DNA of 64,000 bases from Porites lobata. Lineage: Eukaryota > Cnidaria > Anthozoa > Scleractinia > Poritidae. Below, piece by piece: positions 34,159 through 49,100 of this stretch. Under the pieces are notes generated by a model that saw only the letters and a program-made list of their open reading frames with translations, made no database searches and was not told where the DNA came from. Position 1 is the first letter of the stretch. Every line of letters begins with the position of its first letter. The position numbers were made by a program, and so were the translations under genes. The stretch spans positions 342,501-406,500 of the forward strand of contig CALNXK010000185.1 of NCBI GenBank assembly GCA_942486035.1. The letters are read 5' to 3'.

Positions 34159-37100
34159 ATGATGGATGACGTTTCAAAATCAGAGCTCGCGAAAAATGTA
34201 AGAGTTATTAATGGACAAGTTGTCCTGGACCTGCGAGGAAAACGGTTGTCAAACGTTCCTCAGGCCGTCACTGATCTCGCTGGTGTTAAGGTCCTTGACC
34301 TTGGCGACAACAATCTAACCAAACTACCTGAAAATATTGGTGATTTGGCTGATCTAGTTGTTCTCCGCGTCAATGGCAACAAGTTGACAAAGCTTCCAAC
34401 AAGCGTTAGAAAATTATCGAAGCTACAAGAACTGTACTTAAACAATAATCAATTACAAGGGATCGATGAGACCGTTCACCTGAAGGAACTAAGAGTTCTG
34501 CACCTCGAACACAATCGATTGTCAGAGTTACCTTCTAATTTCAAGCATCTGCAGAAACTTCAAAAACTGTTTCTGAACGACAACCAACTCACAGGATTTC
34601 CCGAGGATATATTTGATTTGCAAGAGTTGGTATGGCTGAACTTAAGTAATAATAGACTTTCAGAGATTCCTTCCAGTATCAGAAAGCTGAAAAAACTCGA
34701 AGTGTTGTACATCAGCAACATCAACCTGAGAGCAATTCCGAATGAAATATGTGAACTAACCCATCTTAGAGGCCTAAATCTGGAAGGAAATCCTTTGAAA
34801 TCTGACGACGAAGGATTGAATCATCTTTTGAAGCTGAGCAAAGAGCGACAGCCGTACATGTCGATAGCTATTTCAGGTAAGCATAGCGATCTGAAAATTC
34901 ATTTAGTTACTTTATTTGTTCATCACACACATAAGTATACCACATTTACGTGATCTTACGTAGCCCGCTGACACTCCCTGGAAATTTGAGCGAAGATGTA
35001 CACCCTGCTTCCTGCAACTCTCACTGCTTTTTCTTGACCAAAATATGCCATTTTCCTATTTTAGATGAGGAGGACGCAGTGTCAGTTGAATTTGCATGAG
35101 CCATCAATCAGTTGTCATTTAGGTTATGTTCACACCAAGAGACTATAAAGGGGACAGAGAGGGCATCCCCCATATACACCCTATTCCATAGGTAATTCGT
35201 CTCGAGTTATTTTTAACACCACAGATCTCAAGGGGGATTAGATAACAGCCAATCACATAGCGCGAATGTGTTCCGCGTGGATGACCCACGCTGAGAGCCA
35301 ACCGTCCTTCACGAAATGACGCAGAACAAAATGGGGGAAGACGCGGAGAGCGATTTTGCTATTCCTTTTGTCGACGAAAACGACTACAGCGAGATTTCTG
35401 CGAAAGCTGTGTCAGCGAAACCGAAATTAAAAAAGAATCGCCCTTCCTCTCTTGTATAGAGCTAACAGTAGAGCAGGGAAATCCTTAACACACTGAATAT
35501 TCTCTCAGGATCATTTATAATCTACAGTTTGAAGAGAGCAATTTCTGGTTTGATGTTTATTTTTTTCAGTCTTTACAGCGATTATTCCTACCCACTTACT
35601 TTGTCAATTGTAGGCGAACCCTCCTAAAGCTGAATTTCAAGGGACCATATTCAAGCTCAGAAAGAGAAATAAAATTTCGTCGTTGCTTATTTACGTCCTC
35701 CATAAAACGCGAAATTAGGCATTTTCACGTCTTAGTCGTGCAAAAACGGGAAAGAAATGAACAAAAAAGTGTGTTGCACGTGCGAAGTTGTTGTTTTGCT
35801 AATTAAACCTATTGTTCTTTTTACGTTCTAGTTGTCGTCCGCGTCGTTGGATCTTAAACTCCCTAAATTGTACAAACGACCGGTTTCAATAGACCGGCGA
35901 AATTTCTCATTTTATTAAAGCACTGAGGTTACGACAACTTCGAGTTAAACTGATTTCACGGGTTGTCAAAGAGTCCAGCGATTCCTTTTTGGAATAGGGT
36001 GTATATGGGGGATGCCCTCTCTGTCCCCTTTATAGTCTCTTGGTTCACACAATACCAGTTACCATGCGCCCGCACGAAAGCCATACCGAATAGGGCTTCA
36101 CACATTAAAGAACGATGATTTCGGCGCGATTTCTGCAACGGGGAGAAGCGACGCTGCGCCGATCTCTATAGTGTTTACACTTTACTTAACAGCTTTTCGT
36201 GTCTTCACGAAAGCTGTCCGGTATATAAGCTCGTGCGAACATAGCCTTACTCGGAGGCTGACTTAAATTTGACGTACAAATAAGAGATAAAATCGAAAAA
36301 AAAATTACCTGTTTTGTTGTCCAGGTTTATTATTCCTTCATTTTTAATTGCTTCGTGAACGTTTGTACTCTTTAAAAGTTCCAGAAATTAGAAATTATTT
36401 AGACTAGAAATTCATAAAGAGAAAGCAGACATCAGACAATGAAAATTACTATTCGGTACTATAGAAACACAATTTTTGTCAGTAACTTTAAATTATCAAT
36501 AATGATGAAAATGAAACATGAGGATCCTACATTATCGGTGTATAACGGTGTTTTATTTCAAGCGAAGGGAGCCGCGAGGGGCCGAGGAAAAGCAGGCTCA
36601 GTTAATATTGTTGAATAATCCCCGAGAAGCAGCTTTGGCGAATAGTATTGTTTTAAACATAGCTGGAAATTTCTTCCCAACAGCACGCGCTCTCGTTGAT
36701 TACTTCGAGGTCTCATCTGACAATGAAACTGTTTCCCGCCAAATTCTCTGAGCAGGCAACATTGCAAAATCTATAACGTCAGAGGTAACAGTGCACTGTT
36801 ACCCGCGAATGTTGACCGACGACCGCCGTTACAGGAGGTTTAATGAATTTCCAGCTTCGAAATTTCCAACTAGTCACTTAAAGACTGGTCCTTGGGGAAA
36901 CAGCTAAGTTTCCCTCGGAACCAGTCGTTTAGTGTTTATTTCTTCACTCAACCCAAGTAACTATCTGTACCACCTTCTGACCAACGCTGTTCAAATAGGC
37001 ATATTTCGTACTCTTTAACCGAGCACGGAGGCCGCTAGTTTTATCCGCTTCACGCAAATTGTGCCCCGTCTGAAAGCTGAAAGCGCGTAGAATCCGTCCA

Positions 37101-40100
37101 AGTTTTGCAAATTTGGAGTGATTTGCACTTTAAAGCAACACTGAGTGAGAATGCTAGAAGTGGAATGTTTTATCAACATAATTTATACACACAATTATTG
37201 AGACTCCCTTTACAGGACTTTCCGGCTAGTCTTTTCTTTCGGTTTCAATATGAAGCACCTCGAAGGCGGAAAGATCGCTGAAATGTGATCATACTTCCTG
37301 AGACCAAGAACTCAGGGTTAAGCCAAGGTTAAAGCACATTTTTCTTGTCAAGAATTATTTTTTTTAACTTAATGGTGTAAAATATTGTCGAACCTTTACT
37401 CCGAGATACAGATGATATTAACCTCCTTGGATAGTCCTACCGCTAGGACAGCTACTTTAAAACTTTGTTGATGAGAACAAATGCTTTCAGATTCGATGCA
37501 TCAAGAACAGCATCCAGAAGAGGATCGTAAAGCAGTCTTTGCGTAAGTACTGACATGTGCGTTTTAGTCCGTTTTCTTTATTTATATCGACCTCTCTGAG
37601 TGATCTTCAAAGAATACTATGTGGACGAAAAATGTTGAATGCTTTGAAAACTGACAAAACAGCCGACATTTCGCGACGCCACCAACAGTTTCCGCGCGAA
37701 ATGACATCTGAGAACCGAGCGCAGAAATTCCATACTGATGACGTGTCATTACCCAGATCTGGATAGTGCTTCTGATTGGTCGTGCCGAGTGGCAAATGTG
37801 TTTCAACCCGTCAGAAGCACTACCCAGATCGGGGTAGTGACGCGTCATCAGTATAGAATTTCTGGGCTCGTTTCTCAGACGTCATTTTGCGGAAAAGCCG
37901 TTGGTGGCGTCGAGAACGGCAAAAAAAACAATAGGTTTGATTAGCAAAACAACGACTTTGCACGTGCATCACGCTTTTTTGTACATTTCTTTGCCGTCGT
38001 TGCCCGACTACAACCTGAAAGTGCCTGAATTCACGTTTTGTCGAGGACGGGAACACAAGACAACAACTTTCTTTTCTTTTCCTGAACTTTGATACAGTCC
38101 TTTAGAATTCAACTCCAAAAACATTTGCCAACATTTGACGAAGTAAACGAGATGGAATAAGCGCGGTAACGTTTGAGGCAGCGCGACTTCACTTTTTAGG
38201 TGACGTTTTTGTAGCCGTCGCCGTCGTTGTTGCTTAAGCTCCCTAATGTCGGCTGTTTGCTCAGACTGTGAAAACTGTGAAAAAGTAAAAACCCTTGACT
38301 TTTTATCCGAGCAAGGAAAACTCATATTGTTTGTTTATTTTATTTTATTTTATCAACGCCATCGTGCTTTTTTAAAGTTTCAAGGTATAATGTAAATTGT
38401 ATGCATTACGTCTCATCCCGTGAAGTTTCAATGGCCTATAATGAATTTTTAGTATAAACACAAGAGAGACTGAGGCCCCCTTCCACACCCATCCGGATAT
38501 TTTTGAATCCGCAACTTTTTCTTAATTTCCGATTTCAAAAGTTTCCACGTCTGCTCGTATCCGTATTCAAATCAAATTTTTCCTTCCACACGTTTCCGAT
38601 ACGTATCTGTATTCACTCTAGTACCCAAGACTCCTCTGGGAATATTGGCAACGGAGCACGCGTCTTAAAGCGCGCGAAAATTACATCTTGCAATATGCAT
38701 CGACGGGTAACAGAAAGAACCTGGGAACGAGCTTGTCAACTACGGTAAAGAACTGGGCTTAATCTTGTTATGTCGCCGGATAAAAAAATTTCCGAGTTTA
38801 GCGTCCATACGATATTCCGGATTCATAGCATATTCAAAAATTTCCACTCTGAAGAGCCGATTCAAAAAGTTGCGGAATTGTCTGCCGGATTCACCAGATT
38901 CGTGTGGAAGATAGCCGTATCCGGAAAGAAAAAGTTGCGGATTCAAATATCCGGATACGTGTGGAGGGGATCTGAGAAGAGTACTAAAGACTGCATCATG
39001 GGCATATTAGTCTTCTTTAGCTGGTATTGTTGTTTTCCCAATAGAGGTCTGAAGGGAACTTGACCCTTTGTCTTCTTTTAAATTGTTCATACAGATGCAA
39101 GTGCATGTTAAGCTTCGACGAAACGGGCAACAAAAACGTTCAACTTGTTTTGCAACATTGCTGCAGAACGAGTTGAATAGCGATGTTGCGTGTTTTACCA
39201 CCCACGTTCAAACCTGTTAACAACCTGATTTGTTGCAAGACAGGTTTGATGTGAGCGGTAAAACGCGCAACATCGCTATTCAACTCATTTTGCAGCAATG
39301 TTACAAGACAAGTTGCGTGTTTTTTTGTTCCCCGTTTTTGCGTACTTTACGCGGAATGAAGGCTGTATTTTCTCTACGTTTGAACATTTTGATTTAAATG
39401 TCACCTCTGGTAACAAGATTTTTCACCTTGTGACAGAAGGAAACTTTAGCACCAGACGTTCTTGACTCACGAACGGCATGGCTGGCCGAGCAGAACTGGA
39501 TCGGGAACGCGGTTTTGGCGCCAAATGCAAATCATTAAGCAAATCTACCATACGCTTTTAAAGTTCTAACATAACAAAGAGCATACACGGGTTGAAAACT
39601 GTTATATTGGACATCAAATGTTATATTGGACATGAAATCTAACTGTGTTTATACGCACGTTTCTGAACCTCTGGTTTCATCAAAACGCGAGTTCTCAACT
39701 CAAAAACGTCTTGACAGGAGTTGACTGTTACATCCTGTCAATTTCTTCTTTGTGGTGATTTCAAATTTCACGTCGATGACAATACAAACTAGCCTGAATT
39801 TCATCCGATTACTTCGAGTCCTTATTACTCCCTCAGTAACGTCTGAGTCGACCGGCCGTTAATGCCGTCCAGTGACGTCACTACTCCTTTGGTTTAAGTT
39901 CATGCAAAAAGCAAAACACGATTTTCAAGTGGCAAACCAAGAAATTATCGTTTAGAAATGTTTACATGATACAGAACAGCTGACAGAATTGCTTTACTCT
40001 TTTCGATCGTAATTCATGTTTTTGACGTTTAAACTATCAACTGCATGCAGTACTCTGAACCGGTTGTAATTGAACTCGGCGCAATCTCGCAATGAAACAA

Positions 40101-43100
40101 ATACAAACACGAAACAGTTACTTCAAAAACACAACAATTTCCTTAAATTGAAAAGAAGCTATTTGGTCTTTAACGAAGAAAAAAAAAAACAAGGAGACAA
40201 GAAAGAAAAGCTAACAGAATCATTACTCTTGACGGTGAAAATGGCGAAAAGAAGGTCGAATGACAACGTGACATTGGTCTTCAGAAACTTCGCATGAACA
40301 AAATCACTTCGGAAACCACAAAGCGGCTCTAAATGAAAAACCTACCGACTCTCCGCAATGATTCTTCATTCGCAGTTCAATTTAGCAATTCAGTTTCGAA
40401 GACAAGGGCGATTTCGCTGTTTACGATAAAGATTATCGAAATGTTTGAACTCTACGCAGGCATGCCACCGATGCGATCCGCTGAATATCAAGCGACAATC
40501 CAGCAAAAATTTCTCATAATTACCGTATTTTTTCGATTATCCGCCTTGGGCGCTTATTGAATTTTTGGACATTGAGAGTGGGCGCTTATTCGAGGCTGGG
40601 CGCTTATTAAATTTTCACCATTTTCAACAAGTGTAGTATGTATATTTTGCAAGAACACGGTAATAACAAAACGCGAAGATGTAACAAAGCAAGGTTTCTG
40701 GAAAACACCCTGAAGAAAACTCCGTCTTCGGAGAAGTCTCAAATTAGTAATTATTCTTTTTTTTGGGTGGTAGCGGCAAGGGAGTGGGAGGGAGGTGGGA
40801 TGGGGTAGGGGTTGGCGCTTATTCGAGGCTGGGCGCCCATTAACTTCTTCTGCCTTTAGGATGGGCGCTTATTCGAGGTCGTCGCTAATTCGAGGTTGGG
40901 CTCTTATTCGAATAAATACGGTATACATAATTATGCGAATGTTTAGACAGTCAACCAATCAAAATCGCTACCCGGTTTTCGGGTAGTAGTGACGTCACTG
41001 GACGGCGTTAACGGCTGGTCGATTCAGACGTTGCTGAGAGGAGGAAACGACTGGAAGCAATCGAATGAAATTCAGGCTAAATACAAACAGACCTTTTTTC
41101 TGTTGATCTGAAACAGCATGTTACAGTCCAGCGTACCCCCCAAGACTACATTGATGAATTTTATGTTAACCGAAAGTTGAATCCGTTGGTAACTGTAGAT
41201 TTCAGATTCATCTCTGCATTCTTGCATGCGTATTAAATGAGCCGTGAATTCACACGCGAGGCAGTTACGTAATTTCTACCAGCTCAGTTTCCCTGGATTT
41301 GATGTAAACGGTCTTCTACCAAATTTAACCCATTCAAAGATTTTCAATCTGACCAAATACAGAGAAGTTCTCGTAAAATATTCACTGCTCATTACACATG
41401 CAGGAATGCCGATTTGAATTTGACACTATTTACCGGAACCACCAACGGATTCATTTTTCAAATAATCAGTTCATTAATAGAATCTCGGGGGGTACCCTTG
41501 ACCCGCCTTGACTGTAATGGCCCTACCCATCGTCTGGGACACACATTGGATCTTCTCATCACTCGCGAAATGGATACTCTAATTTCTCATACAAGAATTT
41601 TACCAGATCTTTTCTCTGACAATCAACTGGTTTTGTGCTTCACAAATTTACCGCGGCCTCCTGCCACCCCTATAACTGTCACGCATCGGAAGACTTGGGA
41701 CATCGATCTTGATGCTTTTTGGAAGGACATCTGCCGTGTCGTCTCTAAAGAATCAGTTGATAACTTGGACGGCATGATGACCGCGTATGATAATACTTTG
41801 TGTCTTCTACTTGACAAGCACGCCCCAGAACAAACAAGGAATATAACCTTTAGGCCATATGCGCCTTGGTTCTCAGACGGTCTTCGAGAATTAAATCGTG
41901 TTAAAAGGCGCCTTGAAAGAAAATTTCAATTCACTCTGAGTTATCAATCGTCAAGCAAATTTACTATCAAGCCTGCCGCAATTATAATCGCTGGTTGGAG
42001 GTTTCGAAAACCAATTACTTGAAGGAGTAAAATTCTTTCTCGACCAAGATATTGGTCTTGTCCGCACGGGCCGTTCCTTGGACCGCTGTTATTCTCGCTG
42101 TATATCGCCCCTCTTGAAGATATCATCTCCGCACACGGCTTCGACGCAATGATGTATGCCGACGACACCCAGTTCTACCTTTTTATGCGTAACGGGAAAC
42201 GCGCCGTTGTTGTAGAAAATGTCAGTTTGTGTCTAAATGATATCATGAGTTGAAATTTATGGAATATGCCGAAATAAATTGTATTCCGTCAAAGATCAGT
42301 GACTGAGATAACCCATTTCTCTTCGCGTTTTTCACCTGCAGAACAGATGGCTTCGATTAAAAGTCCGTGATCAGTACGTTCAGCCGACTAGTGTTGTCAA
42401 AGCCGTCGGTGTTACGCTTTCTTCACACCTCACCTTTGTTCCCCATGTGAACAACACTTGTCGCGCTCTCTCGCGTTCGTTTCATTCTATTGGCAGAATC
42501 AGAAAATATCTTTCGCAAACGGATACTGAGCACATTTTCCTTGCCTTCATTTTATCGAAATTGGATTGTTGTAACAGTTTGCTCTATGGAATTCCCTCTC
42601 GTGAAACTGAGAAATTTCAGAGATTGCAGAATACCGCGGCAAGATTAAGTGTGTGCTTAAAGAAGACCGATAATATTGCGCTGCCTTCCTGTTAAGAACA
42701 GAATAATTTTTATTTTATAAGTTATTGTTGATTACGTACAAATCTCTTAATGGCCTTGCCCCGGTGTATATTAATGAGTTGTTACATCATTACAGTCCCT
42801 GTCGTTCTCTTCGTTCTAGTGATTCCAACCTCCTAGTTATTCCCAAGACTACTACGCTTACTTACAGTGATAGATCTTTTGTAGCAATTGCTCCGAGTTA
42901 TGGAATCAGCTACCGCTTGCCATTAGACCTGACAATTAAAAGTAACTCTGTTGATAGTTTTAAAAGGGCTTTGAAAACGTATCTGTTTCGTGAGAGCTCT
43001 TTCTTTTAGTTGTAAAAAGCTTCGAAACATTTATATATAGAATGCGTTTTTAAGAACTTTAATTATTATTATTATTGTTATTATTATTATTAATTTGGAA

Positions 43101-46100
43101 GAAACAGTTCTCTAGAGTGTTATCACGTGACCTGTATTAGAAAAACAAAAGATACATAAGCTAATTAAAGAGGTCTATAATGGATATTACGCAGCGGGAG
43201 TGCTCATGACGCAGGTGACGCCGTATACCGGCTTGGGTTGTTATTAGGGAGCTTAAGCAACAACGACGGCGACGGCTACAAAAACGTCACTTAAAAAGCG
43301 AATTCGCGCCACTTCAAACTTTATCACGCTTATTCCATCTCGTTTACTTCGACAAATGTTGGCAAATGTTTTTGGAGTTGAATTCTAAAGGACTGTATCA
43401 AAGTTCAGGAAAAGAAAAGAAAGTTGTTTTCTTGTGTTCCCGTCCTCGACAAAACGTGAATTCAGGCACTTTCAGGTTGTAGTCGGGCAACGACGGCAAA
43501 GAAACGTGCAAAAAAGCGTGATGCACGTGCAAAGTTGTTGTTTTGCTAATCAAACCTATTGCTTTGCCGTTCTCGTTGCTTAAGCGCCCTATTGGTCCTC
43601 GGCCTTTCTCTGCGTAAGAGATTTTTTTCCAGTACTTCGGTAAGTTCCTTTGCTCTTAAAATGACATGTTCAAACTCCCATATGTTAGACAAAATAAAGG
43701 CTACTTTGAAGATGCGCTATCGCTTGATTTAAAAGCGTATCATTTACAACTTGTTGAAGGGAAAGTAAACAACATAAGCGACTTGTAAATAAAATAAAGA
43801 TGCCGGTATAGCTAAATAATATGTATATATATTTTTTTCAAATATACAGAGAACGCTTTATATTGGAAGAAGCCTTGTTGAACTGTTACGAAGATGTGGG
43901 TGTTTGCGTTGTATCTCCTCTCACGACTGTGACGACACCTGCGATGAATATGTGTTTCCAATTACAAGGTCCCACGATAGGCTCAGCACTTCTTATTGGA
44001 GATGAAGTTTTGATTAGCAAAGTGATACAATTTCAACCCATTGAAAAGTCCAGCAAGGTTTCTAAAGAAAAGGTGAAGGTGGATTTGCGTTATAGTTGCC
44101 CTGACTTAAGAGGATATGAAGTTGTGATCAAAGCGTCAGTGAACAAGGAAAAGAATGAGTGGAAGGATTTGGAGACCAAAAACGTCCGGAAACCTTCAGG
44201 TAAAACGCTCCTTGGTTCCATTCCATTAAAGAGAGGATAGTCGTTAATTCACGTTGCCATGGTAGCAAAATTTCTGGCTGACAACAAACTGAATACGTCT
44301 TTTAGAAAGTGAATTCGTACTATCTCAAACTTCATCGATCTTATCGAATTTTAAAATTTGTCAAATGTTGTGAGTATAGTTATACTACTACATGAGAAAT
44401 TTCTGCAATTTGATTGGCTAAGAACAGTGGTATTCCAGCTTAATTTGAAATACCTACTTGTGAAAAGTACAAAACCTTTGCGGGTAGTATAATATAAACA
44501 AATAATAGCATGATTTGTAGTGATATTTGGCATAAATACCCCTCGTGATATTTCAAAATTGTCTCTAATTTCACTCGCCTAACGGCACGTATAACAATTT
44601 CGAAATATCTCTCGTGGTATTTATGCCAAATATCACTACAAATCATGCTATTACCTATACTAATAAAAAATTAACACAATTTTAAGGTCGTACAATAACT
44701 TTATTTAAAGAAAAAGCGCAATAACCTATTACAGTTTTCTAACCTACGGCCTTCAAAAAATAAATAAATAGATAAATAAATTTAGACGACAAAAAGCAAA
44801 TAAATTTATTTGATATATAAATACACAAAAGAGACAATATTTAAAGTAGAATAGGCTATAAACGCGTAATGTATATCGAAGAGGTCGAAGAACATATGAG
44901 GAAAATCCATAAGGACGAGTGCGTTACCTGCTTTAAAGGCCACCGTCGCTTTTCATTTTAATAACTTCAAAATCAAAACCGTTAAATCTATAACCGACTT
45001 TTTCTAAAATTTGTCGGAGAATAATTTTAAGTCATCATTACGTGTACGTCAACATTGACGTTAACATTGCAACCGAGATTGACTGCCATTTTTGCTTTCG
45101 GGAATCCACAGCGCTGGAATGGCTCGCTGAATCCAGTATCCACGACTGCCTTACATGGGGCAAAGATGCAAAGATGCAAATCTGTGATAGCATTTAAGCG
45201 AAAAACTCTAAAAAAGCCCCGCCTTCAGTAAAAGAGATGCAAAGCCACCTTAAATATTCATTTTAGACAGTCCTACAAGCCAGTTAAGTTTTTACCACTG
45301 TACTTGGTCGTCTCTATTATGTGTACTGTTTTGTTCATTGATTACAGATCTCAGTGAAGATGATCAACGGATTTTCCCGGAATGGATGTATCCTTTTGCT
45401 GAAGCGGAGATATCTGATATAACAGATTGCTCTTCGTTTGCTACGATCTGGCGTCTGAGGTCTTTTACATTCTCGAAGCCCAGTTCAGCAGCACTTGAAT
45501 TTAACTGCACAGTGACAGAGTTTCCGGGTGTGAGCGTGACAGTTCCTGAGAGTTGCGTACCTGTGAATGAAGACTTTTCGTTGACAGTAAAGGTATTTGA
45601 TTTATTAAAGTTCTAACAAAACATCAGCCGGTGCTTTTATGGAGATAAAAACCTATTACTCAGTGGGGTCCTCAATCAAGGTGTCTCGACCTGCGTTTTC
45701 AAGGCCAATACCTCACGGCGTTTGAGCATTTACTAATCGTCGTTTACAGAGATATAGAAAAAGGATCACTACTAACAGCTTTATCAGACAAAGATGAAAA
45801 TTGGTTATATAATCACTGTTCTGTTGACGTCGGAGCTGTCATAGCAACGAAATGGCGTCATTTCCGTTTCTACTTACAGCCGTATTTCTTGGCGCTGGGA
45901 GTTTTTTCCAAACTCGTTCACTGAAACTTGTTCCCCCACCCCCAACGCTATCTATGAGAGTGTTATCGAGATATTTTGGGATGAAGTTTTTATGGTTGAA
46001 AAACCTCCTATTACCGAGAAAATACGGCTGGCTGCGAGAAAAATATAAAATAGGTAATGACGTCATTACCCTGCTGTTACAACTCCGATGTCACCTGCTA

Positions 46101-49100
46101 ACATTAATCTTAACACATTTTGAATCACTCATCGTTTCTGGGCAATCTAATACAACTCTGGTGATCATTTTTCCCAATCTTTGTTAATGCCAACGTAGTT
46201 AATGTCCAAACTTGGGAGGTATTGACCCTGAAAAATCCAGTCGAGCCACCTTAACGAAATAGAAGATTCTACTGGGGCAAAATATAGTGTTCTATATATA
46301 AGGCTATATTGAGGTGAAATTCGAATATCTGTATTTTTTAATTTCCAGTTTAAGTCATTATTTTTTCTTAACTGAAATGTTTAAGTTTTTATTTTATCTG
46401 AGAAAAATAGTGATTTTCCAGTAAAATACTAATAAAATGTTCGAATAATGCTAAATAGACTTGCCTCACTAAAAAGGCGGCGAGCATATTAACGTGCAAA
46501 AAGGCTAACGAGATTGGTTGTTGAATATTCTCCCTCAAGAACATTTTCGGTAATAATTAAACTGAATTGGCAAAACAGAACCTGTAGAATTTTCAAATGT
46601 GCTTTAACAATTTAACGTTTAAAGTGAACAAAAACTCCGCAGGGATAATCTTCCGCCAGTGTGGTTTTCAACACCGAGCTGGAAATTACACGCAGCAGTG
46701 AGTTAATTAGCGGGAAAAACTCGCGCTTTTGTCAAATAAGCGCAACTTTATCTCCCCTGGGACATTTGTTAGCCATTTTTCAAGTCGTAAGTATCCACCG
46801 TGAAGCAGTTGTCGCAAAAGTCTTTCCGAGGTGGGGAAATGCCATTATTGAAATTTTTAAACAATTCTACTACTTTACAACATTAAAGGGCATGAAGGCA
46901 GTATTTTAACCCATAAAGGTCTAGCTTAAGGTGAACTTGAGTGTATTCTCAACCTCTATCCTAGAGTCTCTCCTTCCAAAAGTCATGCCCATCTCTCTTT
47001 AATTCTTAGAGTTGTACACAAAGAATATAGGGTCACCAGGAATGTTCTTTATTTGCAAAGACTGCCATGAAAAGGTTGATCCTACTTTTGAAGCAAAAGC
47101 TGTTTTCATCTTCATGTCTTTAAAGTAAAGTTTTACACGGTCAAGCGTATTCTTCTTCCCGGTCCATTCAAAATATCGGGGAAACCTTGTAACTATCAGC
47201 TATACAGTGGAACCCCACTCTACGGACACCCTCTTTTAAAATACGGACTTCCGCATATAAGTGGTAGTTTTCTTTGTCCCGACAGAAAAGGTCATATATT
47301 TTCTCTAAAATTAACCCGCTTAATGCCGACACCATAAATACGGACAGTGGATACTTTTTTAAGTGAATATTTAACGAAAAAACCGTCAGGAATGCGTGAC
47401 ACTTGTGCTTCAATAGCTACCTGATAAGGTGATACTCGGTAAAGAAATATCAAAAAGTGTCAAATGTTTTCAAAAACCACAAACTTTTCGGGGTTATGAC
47501 CCTCTTTCAGTGTGAGAAAAACCGTTCTGTGCCGAGGAACTCATATATTGTCAACCCCGATATACGGAAACTGCGCGCTCGTGCTTTCTACTTTCCTTAT
47601 CACCATCATGTCCTAATTGTAGAAATTGTACGCATTTCAAATATTGACAGATTTAGATGGGTTAATACAATAGCAAAATAGCGTGGCATTTTTGATTTTG
47701 ATAAGCCCGTCTTTCTTCCTGAGGCCAAAGACTTACCGCCTGAGGAAAACGCACAATATCGTTACCTATTAAGTTACCGTGTCATCCCGGATCAGAGCAA
47801 TTGATTCGTTAAGCCAAATGAAAAAAAACTATATTTATATTTAGTATATACACAAAAATTGGAAATTCAAGCGATCTGATATTGGTTAGCTATCTCGAAC
47901 TATGACGTTATATTCACCGCTCTAGGCGGTGAATGTAAAGCATAACAAAATCCCTCTCGTGAACTGGGTGTTTTGCCAAAGTTTCGTAGTAAATTAAAGC
48001 CTCTGAAACCTTTTTGAAAATACACGAATATCCAAGTGCTGATGACTTTGAAGGCAAGAAAAGACTTCATGGTGTTTAAACATTGTAATTTATTGTGAAG
48101 TGGTTTACTGTAGCTGACTTTTTGTACGCTCGAAGCTATGTTTACCACTACAGAGGAAACAGGGGCACCCAACGAGAATATTGTTGAAAACCACTTAAAC
48201 ATAGCGTTGTTAACCGTATTTTAGTATTTAGACGGTAGATATAGGCATATTTTTATCCCCTAAAAATTTTTTATCTGTTCGGATTTCCTAGCTGAAAGTC
48301 TAGTGATCCGAAAATTATATGGATCAAAACTTACTTTTTCGAAAATTTTAGCCAGAAAAAGGGCTTCCGAAAATTCTAGGTGACCTTTTAAGGGTACAAA
48401 TGCGTTAAAAATGGGCAATTACAGTAGTTTTTAGATGTTCGAAAATCCTAGGAGAGGAAGGCAAGCAAGAAATTTTACAACAAATGTTCCGAAAATTCTA
48501 GATCTCAAATCGTCTTCCGAACAGATATTTTCCGAAAATTGTCGCTGGATGGTCCCTGAGGAAAGCGAGGTCGCTTTGTTTTGTGATTTCGGGATTTTCT
48601 CGCGAGACCAATTTTGCCTATAAATAGAAGTTAATTTATGGAGAAAAGAGGAAGGCAAGTATTTTCGAAAATTGTACGTGCCAGCAAGTTAACAAGGCAA
48701 AGAACGTTGGAAATAAACAACGCTCACCTTGATCGTAGCCGCTGTTGACAGCATTTGCAAGAAGCGACAAAGAAAACTTTCTCATTCACGGTGAGTTGAC
48801 AGAAACAAATAAAGCTCTACTTTTCTTCTCAGAATTGGGTAGTAATTTAAATTTTCGGCGTTTTTCTTTAAACGGTTGATGCTAAAGCTTACAAAACTCG
48901 ATGCAAAAAGATTAAAACTATCATTTGCCATGTTTGAAGATACTGTAGAGATCTAACTTTTGCGCATCTAATGTTTACGGCTTCGTGTTCACGCATGAAT
49001 TCACCCTTCAATCAAACTAATCGTTTTTTAATGGTTCCTTTCTGATTCTGTTGAGATCACTTCGTGTGACTATACTATTATTCACCTCAGGCTCAGTTAA

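Larger units (their letters stand above)
35136..36042. mobile_element. hAT-type non-autonomous transposon with perfect 8-bp target duplication
   Basis: Terminal inverted repeats of about 53 bp, starting CAAGAGACTATAAAGGGG, are identical at both ends. GTTCACAC flanks it directly on each side (35128-35135 and 36043-36050). An 8-bp duplication fits the hAT superfamily. The perfect ends and duplication indicate a recent insertion. It sits in the intron after the PIDD1-like LRR exon. Inside are a 47-codon open frame and a diverged MITE. Confidence 0.85.

Noticed and set aside
37557..38325. Overlapping 60-105 codon open frames on both strands
   Set aside because: They fall within foldback and MITE sequence; the inverted symmetry creates matching frames on both strands.
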